Below are positions 18,944-30,927 of a stretch of DNA of 64,000 bases, piece after piece. Both the position numbers and the translations under genes were made by a program. The notes under the pieces are model-generated. The model searched no databases, had not been told where the DNA came from, and saw nothing but the letters and a program-made list of their open reading frames with translations. The stretch's first letter is position 1; each line of letters starts with the position of its first letter. Origin of the DNA: Roseiarcus sp963737365 (GTDB taxonomy: Bacteria > Pseudomonadota > Alphaproteobacteria > Rhizobiales > Beijerinckiaceae); NCBI GenBank assembly GCA_963737365.1, contig CAVTSD010000007.1, forward strand, positions 1,302,001 to 1,366,000, written 5' to 3'.

Positions 18944-19753
18944 CTACTTACCCGCAAGCCGGTCCGCGAACAGCGCAACTGTCTTTGCGTAAATCTCGGC
19001 CGAGTTCCATTGCAGGATGGCGGCGAAGTTGGGCTCGCCTTCATCCCAGCCCGCGCCCGGTTGCCAGCCGTGACCTTTCAGGAAAGCCGCGGTCGACGCG
19101 AGCGCGTCGGCGGAATTGTGGATGAGGTCAGGCGTCCCCGATCCGTCAGGCGTCGTCGCATACATGAGATAGGCCGAAGGCATGAGCTGGGTCTGGCCGA
19201 CCTCGCCCGCCCAGGCGCCGCGCAACGCGTGCGGCTGCGTCACGATGCCCCGGTCAACGAGGGTGATCGCGTCGATAAGTTCGGCGCGGAAACGTTGCGG
19301 GCGCCGACAGTCCCAGGCCAGAGTCGCAAGGGCGCTGTAGGTGGGGAACGAACCGATGTCGCCGCCAAAGCCCGTCTCCTGGCCCCAGATCGCCACCAGG
19401 ACGGGTCCCGGCACGCCGAAGCGCTGCTCGATCTGGGCGAGCGGCGCGGCGTAGCGCTTGAGTTCCGCCCTGCCCCGCGCGACCATTCCCGGCGAGACGT
19501 GAGCTGCGGCGAAGCTCGCGAAGTTATGCCCGAACATCGCGGCGCCGCCGTCGTGCCGCTTGACCGTCGGATCATAGGCGACGCCGTCGAGCGCGGCGTC
19601 CACGGCCCTTGGCGACAGGCCGTCCATCACCGCGACCCGCTTGAAGGAGGCGAGCCAGGCGCCGAAGCCTTCGCCGCTTCTGCCGCAATCCTCCGCATGA
19701 GCGGGCGCGGCGGCGAGGAAAGCCGTCATCGCGACGCATGCCAAAGCTCTCAA
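18944..19753 (-). CDS. lytic murein transglycosylase, MltB type
   Basis: About 269 residues. A signal peptide (cleavage near AAPAHA) precedes an SLT-like catalytic domain with the catalytic Glu in IWGQETGFGG and GEVGQTQLMPSAYL. It cleaves peptidoglycan glycans to anhydro-muropeptides in the periplasm. I chose the TTG at 19753 because GGGGGA lies upstream and the signal peptide then starts directly; a GTG at 19807 adds 18 polar residues. No C-terminal peptidoglycan-binding domain is present. Confidence 0.87.
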   Translation of the reverse strand: MRALACVAMTAFLAAAPAHAEDCGRSGEGFGAWLASFKRVAVMDGLSPRAVDAALDGVAYDPTVKRHDGGAAMFGHNFASFAAAHVSPGMVARGRAELKRYAAPLAQIEQRFGVPGPVLVAIWGQETGFGGDIGSFPTYSALATLAWDCRRPQRFRAELIDAITLVDRGIVTQPHALRGAWAGEVGQTQLMPSAYLMYATTPDGSGTPDLIHNSADALASTAAFLKGHGWQPGAGWDEGEPNFAAILQWNSAEIYAKTVALFADRLAGK

Positions 19754-19941
19754 TTTTTCCCCCAACTCACCGGCGCCCTCACAACGACAGTGCGCAATGC
19801 GAATCACCCCTCGTGGTCCTCGGGAAATGTAGCGTATCCCAGCCGCGAAAGATCGTTAGAAGCGTTTGAGACGCGGCGCCTTTTACGCGTTTTCCATTAA
19901 CCCGACAACGACGCGGAACGCGCGCTCGCATCGCGATCCGA

Positions 19942-21372
19942 TCAGGCCGTCGGCGGCTCCGGCCACGGCCTGTCTTCGAACGCCCGGATGGCTTCGAAAG
20001 CGCGCGCGATCGCGAGTACGCCAAGGTCGTCGAACCGTCGCCCGATGATCTGCAGTCCGATCGGCAGGCCCTCGGAATCGTAGCCGCAATTGACCGACGC
20101 CGCCGGCTGCTCCGACATATTAAAGGCGACGGTGAAACCAACTTGCGGGAACGGATGCAGCGGGTCGCGGCTCGGCGACGGCCATTCAGCGGGAAAGGCT
20201 GTCATCGGCGCGGTAGGCGACAGAACACAGTCGAAGGCCTGCGTGGCCGCGACCGCCGCCTTGCGCATCTCGGGGATCCGGTCGAAGCCACGGAACACCT
20301 CGACGCCAGACAGTCCCGCCGCCGACTCCGCCCACTCGCGGATGAACGGCAGCACGAGCGCGCGGCGCTCGGCCGGCAAGGCGCTGATGTCGCTAAGCGC
20401 ACGCGCGCGCCAGAACCGGTCGAGCCCGTCGAGCATGTCCTGGGTCAGAAATGGCTTCAGCGGCTCCACATGCGCGCCAGCGGCCTCGAAGTCTTGCGCG
20501 GCGCGCTCAACGGCGGCCTTCACTTCAGGCGTTGGCGGAACGCCGCAGCCAGCCTCCAACAGCAGGCCGACGCGCAGGCCCTTGAGCTGCGCGGGCTCGA
20601 CGATCCAGTCAAGCTTCTCGTATGGAAGGCTCGCATAATCGCGGACATCGGGCAGCGATAAGGTCGCCATCATCAAGGCGGCGTCGTCGACGTCACGCGT
20701 CATCGGGCCGGCCACACGCCCGATGTAGGGCGGGTCGATGGGGACCCGTCCGCCGCTCGGCTTGAGGCCGAAAATGCCGCACCAGCCCGCCGGCAATCGC
20801 ACCGAGCCGCCGATGTCGGTGCCGAGATGCAGCGGACCGTAAAGCGCCGCCGCCGCAGCCCCCGCGCCCGACGACGAGCCGCCCGGATTGCGGTCGAGCT
20901 TCCATGGGTTGCGCGCGAGCGGATGGAAGCTCGAAAGGCCCGAGGACAGCATGCCGTAGTCGGGCATCGTCGTCTTGGTGAAGATGATCGCGCCCGCCTC
21001 TCGCAGGCGCTGCGCGGGCGGCGCGTCCGCCTCTTGCGGCTTCAGGTCTTCGGCTGCGGTGCCGACTGGCTTCGGCTCGCCCTTGGTCGCAATGTTGTCC
21101 TTGACCGTCGCCGGCACGCCGTCGAGCGGACCGATCGGTTCGCCCTTCGCCCAGCGCGCTTCCGACGCGCGCGCCTCGTTCAGCGCCCGCTCGGGAGCAT
21201 AAAGGTAGGTCGCGTGAATATGGGGCTCGAAAGCTTCCACGCGCTCGATCACTGACCTCATCGCCTCGACGGGCGACAATTCACGCGCTCGATAGAGGCG
21301 CAACATCTCCAGCGCCGACATGGCGTACGGCTGCGTGCTCACGGCTTTGGCAGTCCTTGCGTGCTGGGTCAT
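19942..21372 (-). CDS. amidase signature family hydrolase
   Basis: About 476 residues. The Ser-cisSer-Lys triad is visible: Lys in PATVKDN, Ser in the GGSSSGA loop and nucleophile Ser in GTDIGGSVRLP. It hydrolyses an amide bond of unknown substrate; GatA is unlikely because no gatB or gatC is near. The ATG at 21372 overlaps the stop of the upstream substrate-binding protein gene (ATGA), so it is probably coupled to that transporter and may process the imported compound. The longer frame to 21423 is inside that gene. Confidence 0.9.
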   Translation of the reverse strand: MTQHARTAKAVSTQPYAMSALEMLRLYRARELSPVEAMRSVIERVEAFEPHIHATYLYAPERALNEARASEARWAKGEPIGPLDGVPATVKDNIATKGEPKPVGTAAEDLKPQEADAPPAQRLREAGAIIFTKTTMPDYGMLSSGLSSFHPLARNPWKLDRNPGGSSSGAGAAAAALYGPLHLGTDIGGSVRLPAGWCGIFGLKPSGGRVPIDPPYIGRVAGPMTRDVDDAALMMATLSLPDVRDYASLPYEKLDWIVEPAQLKGLRVGLLLEAGCGVPPTPEVKAAVERAAQDFEAAGAHVEPLKPFLTQDMLDGLDRFWRARALSDISALPAERRALVLPFIREWAESAAGLSGVEVFRGFDRIPEMRKAAVAATQAFDCVLSPTAPMTAFPAEWPSPSRDPLHPFPQVGFTVAFNMSEQPAASVNCGYDSEGLPIGLQIIGRRFDDLGVLAIARAFEAIRAFEDRPWPEPPTA

Positions 21373-22847
21373 TGCCACGCCATCGTCGAGAGGTCGTTGA
21401 CGAAGATCGGCGCATTCTTCCACAGGCCCTTGAGCTTCGCGTCGGCGACGGTCACGTTCGGCAACTGGAAGAGGAAGGCGTTGACGCTGTCCTCGGCGAG
21501 CTTCTTCTGCGCTTCGCCGAGCGCCGCCTGGTAGGCCTCGAGATTGGGCGCGGACGTCACCTTCTCGTAGATCGCCTTAAACGCGGGGCTGTCATACTGG
21601 AAGTAGTAGTTCGGATTGGCGTAGATGCCGATGTCGAGCGGCTCGACATGGCTGATGATGGTCAGATCGTAGTTCTTGTCTTTGTACACGCCGGAGAGCC
21701 ATTGCGCCCATTCGACGTTCTGGATCTTCGCATTGATCCCGACGTCGGCGAGTTCAGCAGCGATGATCTCGCCGCCCTGACGCGCATAAGACGGCGGCGG
21801 GAGAATGAGGCTGAGCTCGAGCGGCGTCGTCACGCCAGCCTCCTTGAGCAGCGCCTTCGCCTTCTCGGGATCGTGCGGATACATGCCCGTCAGATCGACA
21901 TAACCGGGGTCATTGGGCGTCATGTGGCTGCCGATCGGCGCGCCCAGGCCGTTCATCGCCCCGTCGATGATCGCCTTGCGGTCGATCGCGTAGGCGATCG
22001 CTCGGCGCACGCGCACATCGTCGAGCGGCTTTTTTTTGTTGTTCATGGCGAGGATGGTCTTGCCCTCAGTACCGCCGATCAGCACCTGGAACCGCGGATC
22101 GTTCTTGAACTGATCGAGCGACTGCACATTGGCGAAGCGCGGGAAAGCGTCGACGTCGCCGGCAAGCATGGCCGCGACTTCGGCGGAAGGATCGGAGATG
22201 AAGCGGAAAGTCGCGTGGGCCAACGGGATCTTCGCCGCGTCACGGTAGCCGTCCCACTTGTCGAGCATGATCGACGAGCCCTTGGTCCAGGACGCGAGCT
22301 TGTAAGGCCCGGTGCCGACAGGATTGGTGGCTTCGGTCGTCGCGCTCTTCTCGTCGAGAATGACTGCGGTATCCATGCCCAACTGAAAGAGCGCCTCGAA
22401 ACGCGGCTCCTTGAACTTGAGCACAACCGTCATGGGATCCGGCGTCTCGATCGATTCGATTGAGGCGAAGAAGGCTTTGTCCTTGTTCGTCAACTCCTTG
22501 GCGGCGTAGCGCTCGAACGAAAATTTCACATCCTTCGACGAGAACGGCTCATCGTCCTGAAACTTGATTTTCGGCTTGAGCGTGAATGTCAGGGTCTTGA
22601 GGTCGGGCGAGAAGTCCCATTTCTCAGCCAGAAGAGGCGTGACCGAGAAGTCCTCGTTGATCTTGGTTAGGCCCTCGAAGATGTTGTAATGCGTGACCTC
22701 GCCGATCGCCGCCGCCGGCGCGCTCGTGGGATCGAGCCCCGGGGGCTCAAGCACCATGCCGATCGTCACACTGTCCTTGGCGAAGGCGCCCCCAGACGCC
22801 ATCAGAGCAAGAACAAGCGTGGCAAAGAATTGGTGGGCGCGGCGCAT
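21369..22847 (-). CDS. dipeptide-type ABC transporter substrate-binding protein
   Basis: 492 residues. A signal peptide (ending near GGAFA) precedes an SBP_bac_5 domain starting VTIGMVLEPPGLDP, with YNIFEGLTKI and NPVGTGPYKLASW typical of peptide and nickel binders. The ligand is unknown. The gene lies between the amidase (overlapping) and a DUF2852 gene, with the matching permeases and ATPases upstream on the same strand. Confidence 0.92.
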   Translation of the reverse strand: MRRAHQFFATLVLALMASGGAFAKDSVTIGMVLEPPGLDPTSAPAAAIGEVTHYNIFEGLTKINEDFSVTPLLAEKWDFSPDLKTLTFTLKPKIKFQDDEPFSSKDVKFSFERYAAKELTNKDKAFFASIESIETPDPMTVVLKFKEPRFEALFQLGMDTAVILDEKSATTEATNPVGTGPYKLASWTKGSSIMLDKWDGYRDAAKIPLAHATFRFISDPSAEVAAMLAGDVDAFPRFANVQSLDQFKNDPRFQVLIGGTEGKTILAMNNKKKPLDDVRVRRAIAYAIDRKAIIDGAMNGLGAPIGSHMTPNDPGYVDLTGMYPHDPEKAKALLKEAGVTTPLELSLILPPPSYARQGGEIIAAELADVGINAKIQNVEWAQWLSGVYKDKNYDLTIISHVEPLDIGIYANPNYYFQYDSPAFKAIYEKVTSAPNLEAYQAALGEAQKKLAEDSVNAFLFQLPNVTVADAKLKGLWKNAPIFVNDLSTMAWQ

Positions 22848-22992
22848 CTAACGCTCCGAGGCTGATAAGGGAACAGCCTGAGCATAGCACCGCGGGGCGC
22901 AAGAGCGTCAAGTTGAAGTCCCTCCTCCCGGTCAAGGGAGAAGGGACCATGCTAATGCGATCTGAGATTGCGTCTAAAGAAGATCGGAGCGC

Positions 22993-23517
22993 TCAGTTCG
23001 CGCTTGAGCCGCCGCCAGCCGGGCGGGCCCGGCGTTCGGCCATGAACCGGTCGAACTCCTCGCGGTCCTTCGCGCGGCGGATCGCGTCTGAATATTCGGC
23101 GAATTCGCGCTGCGCTTCGTCGAGCTTACGGCGCTCTTCGTCGAGCCGAGTGAGTTCCGCCGTCCGCCATTCGTTGAAAGCCGCGTTGCCGGTCGAGGCG
23201 CCATAATAGCCGCGCGTGCGGTTCATGGCGCCGCAGCCCCAAGAAGAATTGCTCGACATCATGGTGCGCGCATCCTGCCATTTGTTGGTCGCAAGTGTCT
23301 GAAGATCAGGCCCGCCGTAGCGGCGCTGCCAGAACTTGTAGCCGAGGATCGCAAGACCGATCGGCCAAAAGACGATGAAGCCAAGAACCATTGCTATAAT
23401 TTCGAACGGCGACCAGCGCGGACCGCCGCTCTGACGCCATCGCGCGCCGGCCCACTCGCCTGCGCCAAACTCTCGCGCGCCGTAGGAACCACCCATGGCG
23501 CCATCTGCAGTGCCCAT
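22993..23517 (-). CDS. DUF2852 membrane protein
   Basis: 174 residues. A Gly/Trp-rich start is followed by one or two membrane segments (WSPFEIIAMVLGFIVFWPIG, about residues 35-60), then FWQRRYG, and a charged coiled-coil C terminus (about 120-165, ending AERRARP). This fits DUF2852, a family I know mainly from alphaproteobacteria, with no settled function. It interrupts the transporter cluster but has its own spacing on both sides. Confidence 0.82.
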   Translation of the reverse strand: MGTADGAMGGSYGAREFGAGEWAGARWRQSGGPRWSPFEIIAMVLGFIVFWPIGLAILGYKFWQRRYGGPDLQTLATNKWQDARTMMSSNSSWGCGAMNRTRGYYGASTGNAAFNEWRTAELTRLDEERRKLDEAQREFAEYSDAIRRAKDREEFDRFMAERRARPAGGGSSAN

Positions 23518-23656
23518 AACGAGCCTCCAATGTTCTCTCGCGCGGCGGCGCTCAAGAGAGCGGTCGCTGGCGCGTGTATGAGATTGGGAGCAGCCGCGCG
23601 GAGCACAAGAGCTTTCGGATGTAAAAACGCATTACATTAATGTCAGCGCCGCTGAC

Positions 23657-24625
23657 CTAATCGAGAGGGAAGTGGCACGCGACCTTGCGGCCTCCGTCGC
23701 CCTTCGCCTCAAGGCTCGGCGCCTCCTCACGGCAGCGCAAACGGGCGAATGCGCAACGCGCGACATACGGGCAGCCATCGGCTGCTTCAGCGCCGCCACT
23801 CGACGGCGCGAGCGGTTGAATTCGCGTCGGCCGGTCGAGGCGCGGCGTGGCGTCGACCAGTTCGCGCGTATAGGGGTGGGCCGGATTGGAGAACATTGCG
23901 CCAGTCTCGCCGATCTCGACAATGCGCCCGCGGTACATGACCGCTGTCGTCTCGCAGATATGCGCGACGACAGCGAGATCGTGGCTGATCAGGAGGAAGG
24001 TCACGCCCGCCTCGCGCTCGAGATCGCTCATGAGGTTCAGCGTCTGCGCCTGCACCGAGACGTCGAGCGCCGACACCGGCTCGTCAGCGACGACCAGCCT
24101 CGGCCGTGTGATGAGCGCGCGCGCAATCGCGATGCGCTGACGCTGACCGCCGGAAAACTCATGCGGATGCTTCGAGGCGTCGGAAGCCTTTAGCCCAACC
24201 GCTTCGAGCGAAGCCCGCACGCGGGCTCGGCGCTCATCGCCCGTCGCGCCACCAAGCGCAGCCAGCGGCTCGGCAACGATTTTCTCCACGCGCTGACGCG
24301 GGTCGAGCGACCCATAGGGGTCCTGGAAGATCATTTGCATATGCGCGCGCATCGGCCGCAACTCGCGCCGCGACAAATCGAACAGCGAGCGGCCCTCAAG
24401 GCGCACCACCCCAGAGTCCGGTCGGTCGAGGGCCAGCGCGATGCGGGCGAGCGTCGACTTACCGGAGCCGGATTCGCCGACGATTCCGAACGAGCGTCCT
24501 TGGCGCACCGAAAAACTCACCCCCGCCAGCGCCGGTCGGGCATTCTTGCGCGCAAACGGGCCGAGGCCCGGCGAGCGGTAGGTCTTGACGAGCTGGGAGA
24601 CCTCGAGCAGCGGCGCGTCGCTCAT
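23657..24625 (-). CDS. dipeptide-type ABC transporter ATPase (DppF-like)
   Basis: 322 residues. Walker A GESGSGKST, signature FSGGQRQRIAIARAL, Walker B LVVADEPVSALD, then the oligopeptide ATPase C terminus with Cys (CPYVARCAFARLRC) that in this family can bind an Fe-S cluster. The ATG at 24625 overlaps the upstream ATPase stop (ATGA). The open frame continues to 24943, but that part is a shadow of the upstream gene. It is the last of four linked transporter genes. Confidence 0.92.
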   Translation of the reverse strand: MSDAPLLEVSQLVKTYRSPGLGPFARKNARPALAGVSFSVRQGRSFGIVGESGSGKSTLARIALALDRPDSGVVRLEGRSLFDLSRRELRPMRAHMQMIFQDPYGSLDPRQRVEKIVAEPLAALGGATGDERRARVRASLEAVGLKASDASKHPHEFSGGQRQRIAIARALITRPRLVVADEPVSALDVSVQAQTLNLMSDLEREAGVTFLLISHDLAVVAHICETTAVMYRGRIVEIGETGAMFSNPAHPYTRELVDATPRLDRPTRIQPLAPSSGGAEAADGCPYVARCAFARLRCREEAPSLEAKGDGGRKVACHFPLD

Positions 24626-25596
24626 AACGCGAAACCCACCTCGGCGGCGCGATGGCAACGAGAGATGTGACCGGCGCCGAAGGCGACCTCGGGCGGCGCC
24701 ACGCTGCGGCAGATGGGAACCGTCAGCGCGCATCGGCCGGCGAAGGGGCAGCCTTCGCGCTGGCCTTGCGCAACCGGAGGCGCGCCGGGAATGGTCTTCA
24801 ACCGAGCGCCGCGCGGCGCGCCTGGCCGCGGACGGGCTTCGAGCAGCGCCAGGGTGTAAGGGTTCCTGGGCTCGCGCAACACCGCTTGGACCGGCCCGCT
24901 CTCCATGATCACGCCCGCATACATGACGATGACGCGGTCGCAATGCCCGGCGATCACCGCAAGATCGTGACTGACCAAGAGGATCGCCATCTTCAATTCC
25001 GAGCGCAGTCCGTCGATGAGCGCGAGAATGCGCGCCTGCACCGTCACGTCGAGCGCCGTGGTCGGCTCGTCGGCGATGACGAGGCGTGGCGAACAGCCGA
25101 TCGCCATGGCGATCATCGCCCGCTGACGTTCGCCGCCGGAAAGCGCGAACGGATAGGATCGCGCCGCGCGTTCCGGCTCAGCCAACCGCACATGGTCAAG
25201 CAACTGGACAGCGCGCGTCTGCGCCTCGCGCTTGCTTAAAGCCCGATGCAGCATAAGCGGCTCGGCGACTTGCGCGCCGACCCGGCGCAGCGGATTGAGA
25301 GCCGTCATCGGCTCCTGGAAAATCATGGCGATGCGATCGCCGCGCAACTTGCGCATTCCATCTTCGTCGAGGCCGACGAGCTCTCGCCCCTCGAAGCGGA
25401 TCGAACCCGAGACCTTCGCGCCCTCGGGCATCAAGCCCATCAGCGCGAGCGCGGTCATCGTCTTGCCGGACCCGGACTCGCCAACCACCCCGAGGCTCTC
25501 GCCCTCATCGAGCGAGAACGACGTCCGTTCGACAACGCGCTGCAATCCTCGGCGCGTCGCGACATCGACAGCGAGCTCCGCGACCTCGAGCAGCAT
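24622..25596 (-). CDS. dipeptide-type ABC transporter ATPase (DppD-like)
   Basis: 324 residues. Walker A GESGSGKTM, signature LSGGERQRAMIAMAI, Walker B LVIADEPTTALD. The C-terminal Cys motif (CPFAGRCALTVPIC) is present. It forms the heterodimeric motor with the downstream ATPase. It begins just after the permease gene ends. Confidence 0.92.
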   Translation of the reverse strand: MLLEVAELAVDVATRRGLQRVVERTSFSLDEGESLGVVGESGSGKTMTALALMGLMPEGAKVSGSIRFEGRELVGLDEDGMRKLRGDRIAMIFQEPMTALNPLRRVGAQVAEPLMLHRALSKREAQTRAVQLLDHVRLAEPERAARSYPFALSGGERQRAMIAMAIGCSPRLVIADEPTTALDVTVQARILALIDGLRSELKMAILLVSHDLAVIAGHCDRVIVMYAGVIMESGPVQAVLREPRNPYTLALLEARPRPGAPRGARLKTIPGAPPVAQGQREGCPFAGRCALTVPICRSVAPPEVAFGAGHISRCHRAAEVGFAL

Positions 25597-25597
25597 G

Positions 25598-26437
25598 TCA
25601 GCCTCGGGCCTTCAATTTCGGATCGAGCGCATCGCGCAATCCGTCGCCCAGGAGATTGAGCCCGAGGACGCTGAGCGCGATCGCAATCCCCGGATAGAAA
25701 GCGAGTCGCGGCGCGTTGTAGAGGACGTTCTGGGCGTCCGCGAGCATCTTGCCCCACGAGGTCTCGGGCGGCTGCGCGCCGAGGCCAAGGTAGGAAAGCG
25801 CCGCCTCCGCCAAAATGGCGATGGCGAATTGAATCGTCGCCTGAACGATCAGCGCAGGCGCAATGTTGGGCAGCACATGATCGAAGGCGATCGCGACCGG
25901 CCCACGGCCCGAAGCGCGGGCGGCGAGAGCGTATTCGCGGGAGAGAACGCCATTGGCAGTCGCGCGCGTGAGCTTCGCGATGATCGGCACATTGTAGACG
26001 CCGATGGCGATGATGGCGTTGACGACACCCGGGCCGAAGGTCGCAGTCAGCATGATCGCCAGGAGCAGCGCAGGAAACGCAAAGACGAAGTCGCTCAGCT
26101 TCATGATTCCGTCTTCGACGAGGCCCTTCGAGAAGGCCGCAACGAGGCCAAGAACAATTCCGAACGCAAGCCCGATGCCGACCGCGATAACGCCGACCAG
26201 AATCGAGATGCGAGAGCCCGCCAATATCTGCGAGGCGACGTCGCGTCCTAAATTGTCGGTGCCGAACCAATGCGCCGCGGAGGGGGGCGTGAGCTTGTGT
26301 GGGATGTCGATGGCAGTCGGCGAATAGGGCGTCCAGATGAGCGAAAGGGCCGCGGCGGCGATCAGCGCGACGACGAGCGCGGCGCCGAGCCACAGGCTCA
26401 AGCCTCCGCGCGGGCGAAGCCGGGCGGACAAGGTCAC
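25598..26437 (-). CDS. dipeptide-type ABC transporter permease (DppC-like)
   Basis: 279 residues with about six membrane segments. FGTDNLGRDVASQILAGSR and the EAA loop (EYALAARASGRGPVAIAFDHVLPN) are typical of DppC. It overlaps the upstream permease gene by four bases (26434-26437). Confidence 0.92.
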   Translation of the reverse strand: MTLSARLRPRGGLSLWLGAALVVALIAAAALSLIWTPYSPTAIDIPHKLTPPSAAHWFGTDNLGRDVASQILAGSRISILVGVIAVGIGLAFGIVLGLVAAFSKGLVEDGIMKLSDFVFAFPALLLAIMLTATFGPGVVNAIIAIGVYNVPIIAKLTRATANGVLSREYALAARASGRGPVAIAFDHVLPNIAPALIVQATIQFAIAILAEAALSYLGLGAQPPETSWGKMLADAQNVLYNAPRLAFYPGIAIALSVLGLNLLGDGLRDALDPKLKARG

Positions 26438-27381
26438 GAGGCGGAGGCCCTCAGCCTCGGATCGATCGCGGCGCAGGCTATGTCGACGATGAAGTTCAGG
26501 CCGATCACGATCAAAGCGAGCAGCATCACCCCATTCTCAACCACCAATGTGTCGCGATTGGAGATCGACTGCAGCATGAGGCGGCCGAGGCCCGGCAGGA
26601 CGAACACATTCTCAACCACGATCGCGCCCGCGATCAGGTTCGCGAATTGCAGCCCCATGATGGTGAGGATGGGCGTCAGCGCGTTCGGCAGCGCGTGGCG
26701 CCAGAGCGCGGCGCGACGCGAGAGGCCCTTCGCGCGCGCGGTGCGCATGAAGTCCTCATTCAGAGCCTCGATCACTGCCGAGCGTGCCACGCGCGTGACG
26801 ATCGCCGCCTGCACGACGCCAAGCGCGATCGCCGGAAGAATGAGCGCGCCGACCGCCCGCAGAGGCTGCCCCCAGCCCGGAAACCCACCGGCAGGAACAA
26901 GTCTGAGCGTCACGGCGAAGACGAGGACGAGCAGGATCGCGAGCCAGAAGTTCGGCACGGCGATGCCGACCTGGCTAAGCCCCATGACCATCGCATCGCC
27001 AGCGCGACCGCGCCGGTCCGCGGCATAGACGCCCGCGGCGAGCCCGACGATTGCGGCGAACAGCATCGCCATCAGCGCCAACGGCGCGCTGACCGCGAGG
27101 CTCGAGGCGATCAAAGGCGCGATCGGCGAGCCATAGGCGTAGGACAGGCCGAGATCGCCATGCAGAGCGCCTCCGATCCAGCGCGCGTAGCGGACGGGCG
27201 CGGGCAGATCGAGGCCGAGCTTGTGCGACAAGGCCGCGACCGCCTCGGGCGTCGCCGTGGGTCCGAGCATGGTCTCAGCCGCATCGCCCGGCAGGATTTG
27301 CATGACCGCGAAGACGACCAGCGAGGCGATGAGGAGCGTCGCAACGAAGAGAGCAATGCGTTGGCCGACGTAGAGCAGCAT
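26434..27381 (-). CDS. dipeptide-type ABC transporter permease (DppB-like)
   Basis: 315 residues with six membrane segments. The N terminus (YVGQRIALFVATLLIASLVV) and ILPGDAA are DppB-like, and an EAA loop (DFMRTARAKGLSRRAALWRHALPN) is present. It is the first gene of a probable four-gene operon running leftward, with the SBP, DUF2852 and amidase genes beyond it. Imported solute is unknown; peptides, opines or glutathione are all possible. Confidence 0.92.
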   Translation of the reverse strand: MLLYVGQRIALFVATLLIASLVVFAVMQILPGDAAETMLGPTATPEAVAALSHKLGLDLPAPVRYARWIGGALHGDLGLSYAYGSPIAPLIASSLAVSAPLALMAMLFAAIVGLAAGVYAADRRGRAGDAMVMGLSQVGIAVPNFWLAILLVLVFAVTLRLVPAGGFPGWGQPLRAVGALILPAIALGVVQAAIVTRVARSAVIEALNEDFMRTARAKGLSRRAALWRHALPNALTPILTIMGLQFANLIAGAIVVENVFVLPGLGRLMLQSISNRDTLVVENGVMLLALIVIGLNFIVDIACAAIDPRLRASAS

Positions 27382-27543
27382 TGCCTAAGGCTGGCGCACG
27401 CCCGTCGCTCGGCGAGCCATGGCGACGTGGTGATCCAGGAGCTGTAGCGCCCGACGACTGGCGGATTGTTTCGTTGCGCTCGCAATGACAATGCTCGTTC
27501 GAGCTAATTGAAACATATTGCGCGCCACAGAGCGTGGAGAGCC

Positions 27544-27563
27544 GCCCGTCCTTCCGGACGGGC
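27544..27563 (-). terminator. hairpin after lptE, no T run
   Basis: GCCCGTCC-TTCC-GGACGGGC forms a perfect 8-base-pair stem 19 bases beyond the lptE stop. It lacks a T tract, so it is either a weak terminator or a 3'-end stabiliser of the leuS-lptE transcript. Confidence 0.45.
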
Positions 27564-27581
27564 TATGACCGGATGCGGATC

Positions 27582-28080
27582 TCAAGACGATTTCCCGGCG
27601 AGCTGCGCGGCGAGACGGAGAGAGATATCCTCTGACAGAGAGCGCGCCAACCGGATCTCGGCGTCGCGCGCGGCGCGCAAGTCGCTATAGCGCTCTTGGG
27701 AACGATCGTAAGACGCATTCGCGTTGGCGACGCCGGTGAGAACCTGCGCCCCTCCGTCGACCTTGTTCAAAGTATAGTGAGCCTCGGCGGTCACCGTCGC
27801 CGAAGTGGCGACGTTGGTGAGCGAGCTGACCGTGGGCGTCGTGGTGCCGGTGGTGACGGTCACGGTGAGCTTATATTTTGGCGTGGGCGTCTGACCGGTC
27901 CCGTTGAGATCGGTGATCAGATTGTCGCCCAGATAATGGCCGATGCGGTCCTTGATCGGCTGAACTTCGATTGCGCGCAGATCCTCGACAAGCCCAGGGT
28001 GCGCGGCCTCGCTGTAGAGCGGCTGGAAGCAACCGACGAGCGCGCCCGCGAGCGCGAGCGCCGCGAGGACGGGCAGACCT

Positions 28081-28094
<14 letters not shown>
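27582..28094 (-). CDS. lptE: LPS-assembly lipoprotein LptE
   Basis: 170 residues. A lipoprotein signal ends at LVGC (Cys22). FQPLYSE right after the Cys, VQPIKDRIGHYLGDNLITDLN and the C terminus are typical of alphaproteobacterial LptE. It plugs the LptD barrel that inserts LPS in the outer membrane. Its start overlaps the leuS end by 14 bases; leuS-lptE is the usual order. Confidence 0.88.
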
Positions 28095-30726
<2,632 letters not shown>

Positions 30727-30927
30727 CGCGGGGGCGTACTCTGGGAAAAAATCGGGATTTCTGTGCGTGTAACGCAATTTTTCGCGTGTTGCGCAACTTT
30801 TGTTAGGGGCGGCGCGACAAATCACGATTTGCCAAGAGGGTCAAATCACGCCCAAGCACACTCCTGCCCTCGGGCCTCGTCTACTAATCCCAACTCGGCC
30901 GACAAACAGCGCGGAAGTCACTCGCCC

